A DNA stretch of 64,000 nucleotides from Artemia franciscana. Taxonomy: Eukaryota > Arthropoda > Branchiopoda > Anostraca > Artemiidae. A program made the translations under genes and the position numbers. Shown here one piece after another: positions 44,501 through 57,600 of the stretch. Positions within the stretch are counted from its first letter, which is position 1. Every line of letters begins with the position of its first letter. The stretch covers positions 47,153,243-47,217,242 of the forward strand of contig NC_088865.1 in NCBI RefSeq assembly GCF_032884065.1. The letters are read 5' to 3'. Under the pieces are notes generated by a model that saw only the letters and a list, made by a program, of their open reading frames with translations, was not told where the DNA came from and did not search any database.

Positions 44501-47500
44501 GCACCCAAAACAATTTGTTGGCAGTTTCTCTGGAAAACATCTAGCAAATCCTCCATTTTCCAGAGTTCCTACGCTTCTGAACCATGCTTAATCAATTTTT
44601 GTTCACATCTCATTTTTGTTCAATTTTTGTTCACAACAACTCATTTTAGTTCACATGAGTTGTTTTACGTGCTTTATTGAACAGCTGGTCGGAAGAACAA
44701 AGTAAGTTATGTGATCAACTGCCTTGATCCTACTGCTCAGAAGAAGAATTTCTTCTGGTGAAGCTTGCTTCCAGTTGAAAAATATGACCTCAGTCTTTCC
44801 AGTATTAAGTTCAAGCTCACATGGCACGACGATTTGATTCATTGTGTTGCGAGAGCAACACTTTCGTTTTGTCGTTTTTTTTATTTTGTTTTTTTGTTTT
44901 TTTGTTGTTGTTTTTTTCTAGCATACCGATTTCAGCTTATTCCGAGAAAGTGGTATGGGTCTAACTTCTGCGACTTTTACGAAAAGTGTGGACCTTAGTC
45001 CGGGTTGATGAATATGACTGCATTCTGGAAATCTTTGTAGAACTCTTGCCTGGGGCCAAAAATCTTTTGTTTCTACCCATTTCTATTTGTGATTTCAGCT
45101 GAGTTTATCATTCGTTTTTTGTACTTGGAATTGTGGTAGAGAAATGGTATCAGGTGCGCCTCTTAAACCTTAAAATTTATCTCATTGCTAAAGAAATTAG
45201 AGTTTAACCTTTACTCCTTTCTAAGTAATGACGTTAGAAACTTGGCCTACGGCAAAAAAGTCGACTTTTAAACTGAGACAAATTTTTATGTCATCATTTT
45301 TTGTTAGAAAAATTCCTTCATGAGATATAACAGTTTGAAAGTTTAAAGGGGCTGACAACTTCAGTAGTAAGGTACACACTGAAACCAAAAATAAGCCGAT
45401 ACCAAATGTGAGATATAGAGGAGAGTTTTAAGCTACAGTCGGCTGTTAGCTCATAATCATCTTTAGCAATGAGGGGTTTGAAACTTTTGCTAGTTGGTAT
45501 ACCTATTATTTGTTTTTGGTGTATTTGATGGTAAGACTAATTTGCTTTGAGTGATAAGACATGTAGGGGACTTGTAAGTAATAATTGGCTGCTAGGCTAC
45601 AATCGTCTTCAGCGATGAGGGTTTGCAACTTTTGCTAGTTGCAATGAGGGGTTTGTAACTTTTGTGAGTTGGTGTACTTAGTACTTATTTTAAGATCCTT
45701 ACAGATTAACAACTTCAGTGTTTAATCGAAACGGGGAAAAAAACCAAAGTGTTGCTCTCGCAAAACATTTGCTGAACATAAGCAAATAACATAAACATAA
45801 GCTGAACAAAGGTTGGCGAAGCTGAACAAAGCTTGCCGCAACACCTCACGTTGCCCGTGCAACGTAGTTCTAGTATTATTCATCATTTGTAACGACTAAG
45901 CTGCGTTTCTATCGCCAACTTTTTAAAACTTTAACTCTGTTGCCTACCATATTGCCCCCCCCCCCTTTTTAGCTATTTGATGGGCGAAGACTGCATCTTT
46001 CGACAGAAAATGATATTAACAGACTCGTGAGTACTTTGAACTGACTTCCTAGACCCTTTTTTTCTGAGAAAGAGATCTGAATACTTTGGACTTACTTCTT
46101 AGACCCGCCCTCCCCCCTTTCTTACATCTTGTTTCATTTTACTCTGATTAGTGATTCAAAAACCTCACTAAGATTGCAATCAAAGTTCTCTTCATTGTTC
46201 TGTTTGACAGAAATATTAGATTTTTTACTCAAATCAATGAGCTGCGAGATCTTACCAGATCTCTACTTAAATGAAGGAAAAAATAATGATCTGACCATAA
46301 AGAAGTAACATCTCAGTTATAAAATCTTAGTGCTTAGATGAAGCAAAAAGATGGGGCTTTCATTTGTTTTTAGCACCATCTATGAAAATTCAAACAAATA
46401 TTTGTCAAAGCTTCCTTCAACTTCGTGAAGTAGCTTCTTCACTACTTACAGTACTTACAATTACAGATCAGTATGGTCTTGGTACTGGACTGTAATTTAT
46501 AAAAAACGATCAACAAAGTGATGGTTGTGTTCAAAATGTATGCGGTGCATTTAAGTATATTTTCTACTCCTTTCTCTTTTTCCAGCTTCTTTTTGAACAA
46601 ATCAGTTTGTTTCTTAAGCCTATTCTTAATTTTAGAAAAGAATCTCTAATAAAAGGAAAAAAAATGACTAGTTTTTATGAATATCAGTAAAGGTGACTAA
46701 ATAATGATAAATATGTTTATTAATTTTCCAAAAAATGTATTTGACTTTAGTGCCATCACTATGCGTATTTATGTATAAATATAAGTAATATTATTAAAAT
46801 GAGTAATTAAACACTTCTTTACGGTGTTTCAGTATCCTGCTAGCCCCGGAAAGAAAGACGACGCATCAGTGATATTCAGGCTAAGCTAAAATATCATGTT
46901 CTCGGGTTTCAAATTTGAGGGGTAGGATTGAAAGCCCACAGTTACAGATTTTGGTTTTTAGACATGAAAATATCTATGGTGTTCTCCATAGTTCGTGCCA
47001 CTAACATTTTCGGGGGGTTTTAAGCTTTGTGTCACAATTCCCACCTTTTTCCGATACTGTTTACTTTTAAGTTTAACATGGATAATAGTTACCATCCCGA
47101 ATCAGTGTCATATTGTGATTCTTTTATATTCGAAAATTCATATAAAAAATGCATTATAATTTTCAGTTACTGTGAGCTGTGGTTTACTCTTTACTAGGCT
47201 ACAGATATTAATGCAACCATGATAGACAAATAGAAAATATCCGAAAATTCTGAATAGTGGAGGAAAAATACGGTTTGACCTCGGGGAAATTGCAACAGAA
47301 TTTTTTTTTACACCAAAATGTTCAAAAAAATCAGCTTAATCACACAGAAAAAATACCTCCGAATCCCCCTTGCACAAGTACCCGAAAGCCCCCCCCCCCT
47401 TGAAGGGGGGAAAATCGCAAATTTCTAATTGGACGTATTTTTGGGTTTAAGTGGTCCGAGTCCGAATCCGAATCCGACGTCAGAAATTAAGTTTTTCGTA

Positions 47501-50500
47501 CCCCAGTATCAATTTTTACCTTGACAGAATGGGGGGGGGGGGGGTAAAGTATGCAGGTCATTATTTTCCGGATTCCTGTGGCTAAAAGATCATTTTATAT
47601 CAAATAAAGTACCGTATTGCCAGATATGAGGTTAAAAAGCAGGTTTTTTTTAACTATTTATCTCATTTTCACCTCTAAGGGGCCTGTAATATGAGGGGTT
47701 GTTAAGTATAACGTCTTGAAAAACCACTTCTTTAATCGAGATCTAAACTTCAGATCAATCAGTTATAAAAAGGAACGTTTAGGACTCGTTTAGAACGTTT
47801 GGGTAAATTAATCACATGAACATTTTGATTTTAAAGCACAACCTAAAGCTAACTCTTCTTCCTGCTCGTCTTCCTTATCATCCTCATCCTGTTCAAGGAG
47901 CGAGTCATACGCCTGTTTTGCCTTTTCAAGGGGTTCTGGTAGCATGACATTGCCATCAAACGCTCTCATATCCAGTTCTGATGATAAAACGTTCGCTTAA
48001 AGGGCTACCTCCAATAGACCAATGCCTCGCACAGCACGAGAGACAGCTTTGCCTTGTAACATACTGCGCACAGTGTTAGGCGTGTATACTTGACTTAGGA
48101 TTTCCGAAATTCCCAAGCCAGCCATAAGGAAGCCAATAGCTCCTAGAAAACTCATGCGTGTATGAAATCCACCTAGTACAACAATTGTATTTCTTAAAGC
48201 ACTTGTGTCAGGCTCTGCATCGACGATACACTTGGTTGGTCAAAGGTAATGACTAGAGTTTTTCCAGCTCGACTAGCGCGCTCGTTAGTATGCACAAGTG
48301 TAGAATAAAAACAGGAGATATTGCTTGGGTTGTGGTTAATCATTGGCAAAAAACGAATAAACGACTTTCCCGGATGAGGTAGCTTTTGGTGTATTGACCA
48401 CATAAAGGCCGACCAGCTCATGTATGAGCTTTTGAAAAAGCCAGAGATGCGCCAGAGCGTTTCACCTTTCCATTCATTGTCATGAGTGTCACCACTGTTT
48501 GTCAAGCAAACAAAAGTCCTTGGTTGCGACTTGGCGGGTTTTTGGTAGGTGTAGAATGGCACGGTGCCGATTGACTTCATCTCATCTCCACTTACTTCTT
48601 TTCTTGGCACTGAAAGCTCCGTTGCCGGCAACTCAGGTGTAGGACACTACAATAAGTCCCATTCCATGAAAGATATTCAGGCCGTCGATAGTAGCAGTAT
48701 CATGATCGATGTTGTCTCCTACATACTGAAAAAAACGTGCTTTCTCTTCGGACTTCCAACAACGTTTGATTTACTGCTGCACATCTCTCAATTTTTTTTT
48801 TTACCTTTGAGTAAGAAGAGCAGAAGCCAAGATTGTGCAGTGTGTCAATTAAAAATCGGGATGAGAAATGGTGACGCACCTGTGAAGCCAGTCCTATTTG
48901 TACAGAAGACATTAAACCACGTGGTCTGCATGTCTGCATTTGTCCGATAGAAGATATTAGACGAGGCGTGTCGACCCCTATCGATGAAAGCAGTATACAA
49001 AGAAATGGGCAAACGAAGTTCAAACACTTCTCTACTGACGATATCTCGTTAAGAAATTCGTAGGAATCCTTCCTTGTCGTAATGGATTTGATTTCACTTC
49101 TTATCTTTCCAACGACTTTGATGAGCTGATCCCTTTCTCCGTTTTCACTATCTGCTTTCTCCTCTTGGTGAAATTCTCGTAATATCCTGTCAACCGTATC
49201 TCTAAATGTTACGAGTGTCTCTTTCCCATTTGAATCGGACACAACCACTTGTTCGCCATACTCACTGACTAGCAAATCCTTGGCTTGACGAAAGCTGTAG
49301 GCCGAACTATCACAGTCAGTTTCAGAGAGAATATGAGACATTTTTCTTAAAATGATCGTCAGAGGTACAGATTCTTCACTGTTGGCATAGCACCGAAGTG
49401 CTTCTTCGAGAGCGGCTTTCCTTGTACTATCGCATGGTCTTCCCTTCTGTTTCTTTGGTGGAGGTGCGTCACTCACTTAATCTTGATCACAGAATTTCTG
49501 TGGAATCTCTTTTCTTGTCCTGAAGTTCACTGATTATACTTGATGATAAATGGCATCCTCTGCATGAAGGTCAGAAGTCCTTTAATTTATCCGACCAAGC
49601 ACTGTCATGGCCCACTGATCGTTCCTGCTCTTACACATTTTACTAATCGAGTAGTCGAAGCTATGAGTTCGTACTGCCTAAGCTTCAGCGAATTCACGAC
49701 TTTTGATCTTGCATAATTTCACTGCTTGAACACAGAATAGGCAGTTCTTCGAAAAATCCAAGCGTGGACCTGAAGATCTGGTCGGGGGGGGGGGGCTGCA
49801 ACCGGTTCTTTCTGCTCAAATTTCATTTGAGTGTTCTTTTCTCTGACGATCCGACGTCTGTCACAGAAGTTACGACGACACGCGGTGTGGACTTCATTTC
49901 CAGTCGTCTCAACTATGCTATTACCTCTTTCTTTGCTTGCGTTATTCACGGCATCGGCTCCTTTCTCGGATAATATGGCAGTGTTTTCACCAGGTTTGAT
50001 GCTGCTTTGGCATATTGGGCAGACCATGTTCTCTTCATTGACGGTTCTAGAAGAAAAAGAGACTGATTATTTTATACTATTTCAAAAGAGACTGATTGGG
50101 GATATTTCATCCCCCAACTTGTTTGTTCAGTAAATCCAGGCACAATCCAATATCCGCTCTTTCCCAAAATCAGAAGCATAATTTTAAACACTATCTCACT
50201 AAATACTTCTAATCAACGCTCGTGGATCCCAGTTTATTATTTTGTCTTTTTTTTGCGGAAGTAAATAAAACGGCACAAACTTTGTATATAGCCTTGAACA
50301 CGCCAATCATCTAGCAAGTACTCTGGTAGATGGTTTCTACTAATTAGATCACCTGAAGAATGACACTAAGGAATGGAAACCGCAAACTGGAGGGGGAGTC
50401 AGGAATGCTGGTTTGAAATTAGACTGTTCGAGACTCATATTCAAAGGCGCCATTCCTAGCTTGATAGGAAATGATGAATCAACCGACAAATGATTAAAAT

Positions 50501-51599
50501 AACTGGTTCACGTAGGTCAAATTTCACAGCCGAATTAGGTAACATGAGGTACTTGACCACGTAAAATCAAGTTTTTAACTTCATTTTCAAATTCACCGCC
50601 ATTGATTCGAAAGGAAACGGCCAAATAATGCAACAACCTCTTAATTTCGAGTTTTGCCCCCCCCCCCCCCCCGTCCTTTAAGGGTGGAAATGGGCATTAG
50701 GGTACGGAAAAAAGGAAAATCTGAGTTCAGATTTGGAGTCGGCATACTTGATTTGATTTGAAACGACTATTTAAACTCAAAAATATTTATAAACACAAAA
50801 GTCAGATTTTTCCCCTCAGTTATCCCTTTGAAGGGCAAATTTGGGATACTTGTGCAAGGGAGATTGGGGGGAATTTTTTGTGTGATTAAACTGATTTTTC
50901 TGAACATTTTGGTGTAAAAAAAAATTCTGTTGTAATTTCCCCGAGGTTTGACCATTTTTATCCGTATCTTTCCTCCACTAGAATGCCTGGTTTCTAGAAA
51001 AGATAAGATTGTTTTTAACGCAATTTTTTTTACTATAGATAAATTTTAAATTGATGAAAAGGGAATATTCTCCAATTACTGTTAAAGGCATTTCGTTTTA
51101 CTTGTTATGGCTAGTTTTTACACCATTGTTTGAGTTGTCGACCGCAATAATTGCCGAATATACTACTATTTGAGCGAGAAAATGACCGATTTATGGATTC
51201 ACAGAGACCACCTAGATCTAGGGGTTGTAGCTTAAATTCGGAAATCTAGTGTCGAAATGTTAATATTGAAAAAAACAAAAAAACATGCAACTCGTACAGA
51301 GGTAGGTTGGAGCTAGGTAGTTTCTAGAAGGTAATTAAGATATAGTTCGATTTTGAGATGGGTGTATTTATAGCTCTTCTCTGTTTCTTTTATTTACTAT
51401 GGAATTTACTTTCAGAAATATATTTGAGGTGATTTCAACGATATATTAGCCCCCCCCCCCATCATCCCTGAAATTTTTTTATCTATATGTTTCATAATCT
51501 CCTCTAAGTTTTATATAATTCGCTGCTTGTCTGTTTTAAAGAATTTACACTCGCGCCTCCACAAAAGAATACATACCTGCCTAGTTTGAACGAGTAATT

Positions 51600-51665
<66 letters not shown>

Positions 51666-54600
51666 ATCTTTATCTACCTAATATGAGTTTGTGCGTAAAA
51701 GTTGGCAGAATCTGGGCCACTCTAGAAAGTTCGATTTATCACGGTTATTGGCATGAAATTTGAAGCAGTAGAGAGAATCACCAGCCTTTCTGAGCAAGAC
51801 CACTTCAACAGAATGTGGACGAAGTGTATCAATCATTGCAACATAAACTTTTCACACATACTTCCTCTTTTCCCTTTCCCCTTTTAAGCAACTGTCATGG
51901 ACATACCCGCCATTAAATGCTTGTGCTGAAATCCACCAGTTGGTGCTTTGAGGGGAGTTTCACTGTCATCCTTCTCTTCATTGGCGTTTGCGATTTCGGG
52001 TTCGCTAGGACCTACAACTGCAGTCTCCAATGGTTCAAGATCATAACTATAGAAGTGCCCAGGTGATGAGATGGATGAGAAGACGGAATGAAATTTCATG
52101 TGTAGTGTCTTCTCACTGCTTGCAGTGGCAAAATGAATCTCGTGCGTTTTGAAAATTGGCTGTTCCCTCATGGCGGACCAGCGTGAGGATTCAAGAGATG
52201 AATGAATACCTTCAAGTCCTGAACTAGCGAGGTGAAGGACCATAATAGAAGTCTCGTCTATTTTCAGGGCTTTATAGAACTGTTCGGCAGTGTTAATAAT
52301 AACTTGGCCTCGCAAATTTTTCAGCCATACCTTTCCCTTTACTTCGGCTCCAATACCATCCATGGGACCTTTACCGTGAGCTGTTCTTGAATACGACCTA
52401 GTTCCAGGACACCCATAAACTGATGTGTGATGAACAAGTGCACCAACCGTGTAGCGATTCTTGTACTGACTCGCAACACCATCACTCCAGTGATGTATAA
52501 TGCTATGTTGGAAATGATGTGCACGAAAATAGTCGGCACAAATCTTGGTACAAGCTGCAAAAGCATTTATTGTCATGGGTTAGGTCGTCAATTACGACTG
52601 CATAGCTCATGTATGCAAAACTCTCATTAAGACTACTGTAGTAGACAATAGTAGTTCATTTTGTTGTTGCTTGATTGCAAAGATCTCAGCAAAGTCGGAC
52701 AGTAAGACAATGTCAGCCCCTCTTAGTGTTTCTTTTACTTTCCTGGGCTCATAGTGCTGGCGAAGCGCGTTGTAGAGCTCAAGGAAAATTGTTTTTAGGT
52801 GTTCTTTGAGGCATATAAGAATTTCTGTTGTAGAGCCTTTCTTTAGCCAGATCTTTCTCTAACATAGAACATAAGTAAATTGTGCTTTCTCTTCAAAACG
52901 TGACTTGCACTCGACACTTCGAGTGTAAGTAATTTTTTTTCACCCTGTGGTAATCAACCTCTCACATGGAAACCGCTGGTGACAGTCTTGTTGCACATTC
53001 TAAATCGTGGAGGGATGCTTCAGTGTCGGGCTGGTTAAGACTCGATTCTGCTTTCATTTGTTGTGGGTGAAAATGTTACGTGCTCAAAAGTGAATTACCC
53101 TTGCAGTAAAAACGGTTGGCTTGAGACGAGTAGTCAAAAGTTTGCTTCATTAGATGGCGATTGTTGCAAAAACCACAGTTAAGTCTTGTCTAATCATGGC
53201 ACTGATTTTAAATTTTTTTTAATTCATAGAATCTTAACGAAAATCACACCGTCAGATTTAGTGTATCAGAGAACCCTACTGTAGATATTTCAAGCTCCTA
53301 TCTACAAAAATGTGAATTTTTTTTCCCAAAAGACAGATCACGGATGCGTGTTTATTTATTTGTTTGTTTTTTGTTTTTGTTTTTCCAAGGGGTGATCGTA
53401 TCGACCCAGTGGTCCTAGAATGTTGCGAGAGGGCTCATTCTAACGGAAATCAAAAGTTCTAGTACCAAAAAGACTGAAGGGCATCTAGGTCCCCTTCCTT
53501 CACATGTTTCTCCAAAGTCACTGAATCAAAATCTTGAGATAGCCATCTGTTCAGCTTAGTCAAAAACCTAATAAATATGTCTTTCGGGACGACTTGATAC
53601 CCCACAATCCCCCGGGGAGGGGCTGCAAGTTACAAACTTTAACCATTTTACGTATAGTAATGGTTATTATGAAATGCACAGACGTTTTCAGGGGGACTTT
53701 TTCTTGTTGGGGTGGGGGTGAGTCGGGGAAGGGGTTACTGGGAGGGTCTTTGGAAAAAGAGAAAATAAATTTTAAAAAATCAACAGGAAGTAATGAGCAG
53801 CATTAAAACTTGAAACGAACATAAAACATTACGTATATAAGGGGGTTCGTCTCCTCAACAATACCTTGCTCTTTACGCTAACGTATTTTTAGTAATTTCA
53901 ACAATTTTTCTATGGCCTTTGTGATTCAGGGTCATTCTTAAAGATTTGGGACAAAGTTCAAGCTTTAGTGCAAAGAGCGAGGTATTGACGACGGGCAGAA
54001 CACCCTCGTATACGTAATGAAAATACACAAATATGGAAGTTCATTGCATAACGTTAATATAGAAGTTAATTCGACAGGTACGTATGTTTATTACTTACAA
54101 AAGCGTTCGTAAAAAAATCAAAAAAATATAGTTGCATTTTTAAATAATCAAAAATTGGAGGGCAACTATGCCTCTTCTCCCGGCCCTTTTCTTATCAAAG
54201 TTTTCTAATCAAAACTATGAGAAAGCCATTTAGCAAAAAAAAATTAATATTGAAATTTCGTTTCATTTATTCATGTGCGGTGAAAAACGTTCACCAAATT
54301 AAATGTAAAAAAACAGGTTTTTTTTTTTAACTGCAAGTAAGGAGCGACATTAAACCATAAAACGAACAGAAATTATTCCGTATATGAGAGGGGTTGTCCC
54401 CTCCTCAACGCCTCGCTTTTTACGCTAAAGTTTTTTATTGTTTTAGAAAGTAGAGTTGTAACAAAGAGTCAAACTTTAGTATAAAGAGCGGAGCGAAGCA
54501 GAGGGGAGAACCCCTTTCATATACGGAATAATTTCTGTTTGTTTTAAGTTTTAATGTCGCTCCTTACTTGCAGTTAAAAAAAAAATGTTTTTTTTTTTTT

Positions 54601-57600
54601 TAGTCACCTAAGGAACATAATTTATTTAAAGCATTTTAGTGATTTCAAAGGGAGTGGGGGGTCAAGTGTTTAAGGGATACAAAATGATACTTATCATAAA
54701 TATTTGTTATTTTCTTTTCAGATGGAGAATAGTAAATTACTGTTGGAATTTAGCTTAATTTAAGGCAGTTAACTGTTTTTGTTTGCATAACATGATCTTG
54801 CACTAATCTTCGAATTATTTATGTATATTGCTGCAAAATAATGCTCTCTTTTTAAAATTGTACCTTATAAACTAATAAAAGTGGAAATATCAGCTTTTGT
54901 AATTATCAGCTTCTGAATTTCAACGTCTTTCTTACTCAATTCTCGGTCTGTTAAATTATTAAATAAAATAAAAAAAATTTTAACTGAAAGCAAGGAGCGA
55001 CATTAAAATTTAAAACGAACAGAAATTACTCCGTATATGAAATGGGTTGTCCCCTCCGCAATCCCTTGCTCTTTACGCTAAAGTGTTTAATTGTTTTAAA
55101 AAGTAGAAATGTGGCAAAGAGTCACACTTTAGCGTAAAGAGCGAGGGATTGCGGAGGGGACATCCCATTTCATATACGGAGTAATTTATTTTCGTTTTAA
55201 GTTTTAATGTCGCTCCTTACTTTCAGTTAAAAAGCTTGTTTTTTTTTTATTTAATTTCTGAACGTTTTGGATTAATGCATGTTTGATTTTGGCTCTCCGC
55301 ACATAAATTATTAAAATGAAATTTGCATATTAATTCTTTTTTTTGGCTAAATGGCTTTCTCTTAGTTTTGATCCGACGATTTTGAGAAATAAGGGGTGGG
55401 GAAGGAGCCCTATTGCCCTCAAATGTTTTGGTTACTTAAAAAGGCAACTAAAACTTTTAATTCTTAACAAACGTTTTTGTTAGTAAAAAATATACGTAAC
55501 TTAAGAATTAACTTACGTAACAAACTTTTATATTCTTATATTTTTATTATGTATATGAGGGGGTCTGTCCCCTCGTTAATACTTCGCTCTTTACACTAAA
55601 TCTTAAGTTTTGTCCCAATTCTTTAAGAATAACCCCGGAATCAGAAAGGCCGTAGAACAAATAGTTTAAATTACTAAAAATACTTTAGTATAAAGAGGGA
55701 GGTATTTATGTTCTCTTAAATACCTCGCTCTTTATGCTAAAGTATTTTTAGAACCCCTCATATGCGTAATAATATATGTTCGTTTTAAGTTTTAATGCAA
55801 CTCCTTACTTTCAATTGAAAAAAACTTTTTCAGGTTTATTTTTTCATTGTCTTTTTTTATAGTAATGCTAGAAAATTCCGCGCCCTTTTCATTGAATTTC
55901 TCTTCCCCCATAACATATTCCTCCAAGGAAAGATCCTCCCACATAGCCCCCTCCCCTCAACCCCACCCCCAAACCCAAAAAATCTCACTGAAAACGTCTG
56001 TACGCTTCCCAATAACCATTACTGTATGTAACAACTGGTCAAAGTTTGTAACTTGCAGCCCCTCCCCCAGGGACTGTGGGGGAGTAAGTCATCCCCAAAG
56101 ACATAGTTATTGTGGTTTTTGACTATTTAAAACTAAATGGCTATTTCAAAATTTTGATCCGTTGATTTTGGGAAAAAAATGAGCGTGACAAGGCGCCTAG
56201 GTGCCCTCCAATTTTTTTGGTCACTTAAAAAGGGCACTAGAACTTTTCATTTCCGTTAGAATGAGCCCTCTTGCGACATTCTAGGACCACTTGGTCGATA
56301 CAATGACCCCTGGGAAAAAAAAGAAAACAAATAAACACGCACCCGTGATCTGTCTTCTGACAAAAAATACTAAATTCGACGTTTTTGTAGATAGGAGCTT
56401 GAAATTTTGCTTTAGGGTTGTCTGATACGCTGAATGCGGTGGTGTGATTTTCGTTAAGCTTCTATGACTTTTAGGGGTTGTATCCCCCTATTCTCCAAAA
56501 TGAGGCAAATTTTCTCAGGATCGTAACTTTTGATGACGAAGACTAAATTTGATGAAACTTATATGTTTAAAATCAGCATGAAAATCCGATTCTTTTTATG
56601 TATCTTTTAGCAAAAAATTCCGTTTTTTATAGTTTCGTTTGATATTGAGCCGGGTCTCTCCTTACTACAGCTCGTTACCACGAACGGTTTGATAATTGAA
56701 TATACTTCTTATTCACTAACTATTTGGGACTGATAAATGGGATGTCTCTGACTGTTTGCCTACTGGTATCCTTCTGTTTAGCTGAGGCATCCAGATTGAA
56801 ACTGTGAAATTTATTGCATTTTCCTCAAATAGTTTGTGGTCCAGGTTTGTGTTAACTGTAAGTCAGGAGTAACTCCACCCAATATTAGCCAAAACTCTAA
56901 AAAGCGGAATTTTGATAATAATAGAAATATCAAAAGAATTAGCTCTTTATGTTGATTCCAAATATTTAAAATTAATTAAATTTAACTTTGCACTTCAAAA
57001 GCTACGAGTTTGAGAAAGGTTGCCTGATTTTTGAAGGGGGGGGGGCTCCCAAAAAAGTCAAGTGACCTTAATGAAAATCGCACCATTAGATTCTTTCTTG
57101 TTTTTTTTTCTAGGGGTATTCATATCAAGTAGTGGTTCTAGGAAATCAGGAGAGGGCTCATTCGAACGGAAATAAAAAGTTCTAGTACCCTTTTTAAGTG
57201 ACCGAAAATATTGTAAAGCAACTATTTCCCCTCTCATGGTCATTTCTTCCAAGGATATCCAATTAAAATCTTTAGATATCCATTCTATTCATTATAGTTG
57301 AAAGGTTCTATAACTATGCGTTTTGGGATGACACGACCCTCCATAGTCCTTGGAGAATGGGCTTTAAGTTACGAAAATTGCCCGATCCTTCACATGTAGT
57401 ATTTACTCTTGGGAGATTATGGACATTTTGAGGGAGAACTTTCCGTGGAGAGGGGTACTTTCCACGGAGAATTTCTATTACTGGGGAAGTTTCCAGGGAA
57501 ATATTTACACATGGGTAAAGAATTTTTGGGCATGATTGAAGAACTGTCAGAAATTAAAGATACAATTTTTTTTTCAGCTGATAGTAAGAAGCGACATTGG

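Larger units (their letters stand above)
47255..50980 (-). mobile_element. element B: 3.7-kb element with long terminal inverted repeats
   Basis: The left arm starts TAGTGGAGGAAAAATACGG and the right arm, read on the minus strand, starts TAGTGGAGGAAAGATACGG. Both continue through 'cctcggggaaattgcaacag', 'acaccaaaatgttca', 'atcacaca' and 'cccttgcacaagta' into a G/C homopolymer block, giving alignable arms of roughly 300 bases (47255-47560 and 50650-50980). GAA lies directly outside each end (47252-47254 and 50981-50983), a possible 3-bp target duplication. The arms enclose one decayed minus-strand gene (47808-50027). The termini are the mirror of the CACTA rule, so superfamily is not assigned. 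Confidence 0.75.

Noticed and set aside
48564-48950. 128-residue plus-strand ORF
   Set aside because: Antisense to the element B gene; no motif, no splice context.
47255-50980. Assignment of element B to the CACTA superfamily
   Set aside because: The ends read TAGTGG...CCACTA, the opposite of CACTA...TAGTG, and the protein does not resemble the known CACTA transposase.
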